Shown one piece after another: positions 6,185-7,063 of a stretch of DNA of 7,063 bases. The DNA lies in contig DAOQAY010000147.1 of NCBI GenBank assembly GCA_035354435.1, positions 1-7,063 on the forward strand, written 5' to 3'. Below the pieces are notes generated by a model that made no database searches, was not told the DNA's origin, and was given only the letters and a program-made list of their open reading frames with translations. The position numbers and the translations under genes are program-made. Position 1 is the stretch's first letter; every line of letters starts with the position of its first letter. Origin of the DNA: JAKLDO01 sp035354435 (GTDB lineage: Bacteria > UBP6 > UBA1177).

Positions 6185-7003
6185 ATGAGATTTTTAACTC
6201 AAACAATTTGTTTTGCGGCGCTTTGTGCTGCTCTGCTGGGTTCATGCTCCAAAAGAGAGATGATGTCATTTGCTCCGGCTGCAGGCAGTGCAGGTTCAGC
6301 AGAAAAACCGATGGATGTTAGAGCAGAGCAGGCAAACGGTTCGGGTGTTGAGGCTCTTGTTCAGGAACGCAGGCTGGTGAAAGAGGGGAGTGTCTCTTTT
6401 CAGACAGATTCCGTTGCGGAGACCACGGCAAAAGTGCGTCAGCTGATAGATCAGTACAAGGGTTTTGTGTTCCGTGAGAATGCTTACAATTACACAGGGA
6501 ACAGGAACTTCACTCTGGTCGCCCGCATTCCTGTCGATTCGTTCGATAAGTTCATTGAAGAGCTTGAGCATATTGCAGGTTCGTTTAATTCCAGATCTAT
6601 CGGGGTAACGGACATCACTGCTCAATTTGTTGACAGCGAAGCACGGCTGAAAGCCAAAAAAGAGGTTGAAAAGAACTATCTTGCCATTCTTGAAAAGGCG
6701 AAAACGATAAATGAGACACTCGCAGTCCAGAAACTGCTTGGCGAGATCCGCGGTGAAATAGAGTCGGTAGAAGGACAGCTCAAGCTCATGCAGGACCGCA
6801 CAGCTTACAGCACGCTCACAATTTCCTATTATGAGCAGAAGGAATCAGTCTTTTCATTTATGAAAAATATAGAAAAAGCGTTCCGTGAAGGGTGGACGGG
6901 ATTCCTCCAGACCCTCATCGCCGCAGCCTATGCATGGGTCTTCATCGTCATAGTTGCGACATTCCTCGTTTTCAGAAAACTGAGAAAAAATAAAAAGAAA
7001 TAG
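6185..7003 (+). CDS. DUF4349-type lipoprotein with coiled coil and C-terminal membrane segment
   Basis: This 272-residue envelope protein is of unknown biochemical function. It has a lipoprotein signal (residues 1-20) with lipobox LLGSC and lipid on Cys21, then a low-complexity Ala/Gly/Ser linker to about residue 60. The conserved domain starts at ERRLVKEGSVSFQT (61-74) and continues with RIPVDSFDKFIEELEHIAG (114-132) and ITAQFVDSEARLKAK (144-158). A coiled coil occupies about 152-205. A hydrophobic helix at about 241-264 is followed by a Lys/Arg tail. This layout matches the DUF4349 family as I know it. The positive tail predicts that the C-terminus is cytoplasmic and the body periplasmic. 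I chose the ATG at 6185 because GGAG lies six bases upstream and the signal peptide starts there. The in-frame GTG at 6152 and ATG at 6173 would only add residues in front of the signal. The gene is divergent from hsp20 and eight bases ahead of the next gene. Confidence 0.85.
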   Translation: MRFLTQTICFAALCAALLGSCSKREMMSFAPAAGSAGSAEKPMDVRAEQANGSGVEALVQERRLVKEGSVSFQTDSVAETTAKVRQLIDQYKGFVFRENAYNYTGNRNFTLVARIPVDSFDKFIEELEHIAGSFNSRSIGVTDITAQFVDSEARLKAKKEVEKNYLAILEKAKTINETLAVQKLLGEIRGEIESVEGQLKLMQDRTAYSTLTISYYEQKESVFSFMKNIEKAFREGWTGFLQTLIAAAYAWVFIVIVATFLVFRKLRKNKKK

Positions 7004-7006
7004 GAG
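7003..7006 (+). promoter_or_regulatory. Ribosome-binding site of the partial gene at 7012
   Basis: GGAG lies five bases before the ATG at 7012. Its first G is the last base of the upstream TAG stop, so translation of the two genes is likely to be linked. Confidence 0.65.
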
Positions 7007-7011
7007 ACTCA

Positions 7012-7063
7012 ATGAAGTTTTTAAACCGTACAATTATTTTTACGATGCTTTGTCTGTTGTTAT
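7012..7063 (+). CDS. Start of a second exported protein, cut by window end, possible paralogue of its neighbour
   Basis: Only 17 codons are visible, reading MKFLNRTIIFTMLCLLL, which is the charged start and hydrophobic core of a signal peptide. They match the upstream lipoprotein start (MRFLTQTICFAALCAAL) at M, F, L, T, I, F, L and C positions, and 31 of the first 42 bases are identical. This suggests a tandem duplicate, probably another lipoprotein, but neither the lipobox nor the mature domain is in view. The gene begins eight bases after the upstream stop with its own ribosome-binding site, so it is almost certainly in the same transcript. Confidence 0.7.
   Translation, partial: MKFLNRTIIFTMLCLLL

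Overview
The window reads as a stretch of chromosome from a Gram-negative (diderm) bacterium with moderately low GC, roughly 40% by eye. The diderm call rests on two certain or likely lipoproteins with lipobox cysteines, a tricorn-type protease exported as a lipoprotein, and a second lipoprotein with a long periplasmic coiled coil. No gene fixes the phylum. The hsp20-lon pairing and a lipoprotein-type tricorn homologue would fit several groups, such as Deltaproteobacteria-like lineages or FCB-group and candidate phyla.

Layout: three genes run leftward on the minus strand. From promoter-proximal to distal they are a small heat-shock protein (6039-5581), an ATP-dependent Lon protease (5579-3231) and a tricorn-like S41 protease lipoprotein (3152 to beyond base 1, so its C-terminus is missing). 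The hsp20 stop and the lon start are separated by one base. Lon and the tricorn homologue are separated by 78 bases that hold an imperfect inverted repeat overlapping the tricorn ribosome-binding site. A 145-base divergent region (6040-6184) separates this cluster from a rightward pair on the plus strand: a DUF4349-type lipoprotein (6185-7003), then after eight bases the first 17 codons of another exported protein whose start closely resembles that of its neighbour. Almost all of the window is coding, and no RNA gene, mobile element or CRISPR array was seen.

How the parts may work together: Hsp20 holds unfolding cytoplasmic proteins and Lon degrades damaged ones, so the coupled pair is a compact cytoplasmic protein quality-control operon. 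The tricorn homologue carries two predicted beta-propellers, a PDZ domain and a Ser/His S41 active site. Its lipoprotein signal would place it in the envelope, where it could degrade peptides or misfolded proteins. If it is co-transcribed, the locus would link quality control in two compartments. The DUF4349 lipoproteins are of unknown function and are probably a separate envelope unit under their own promoter.

Nothing here is clearly an undescribed system. The best leads are the exported tricorn linked to hsp20-lon, the Cys/His cluster in Hsp20, the hairpin over the tricorn start, and the tandem lipoprotein starts.
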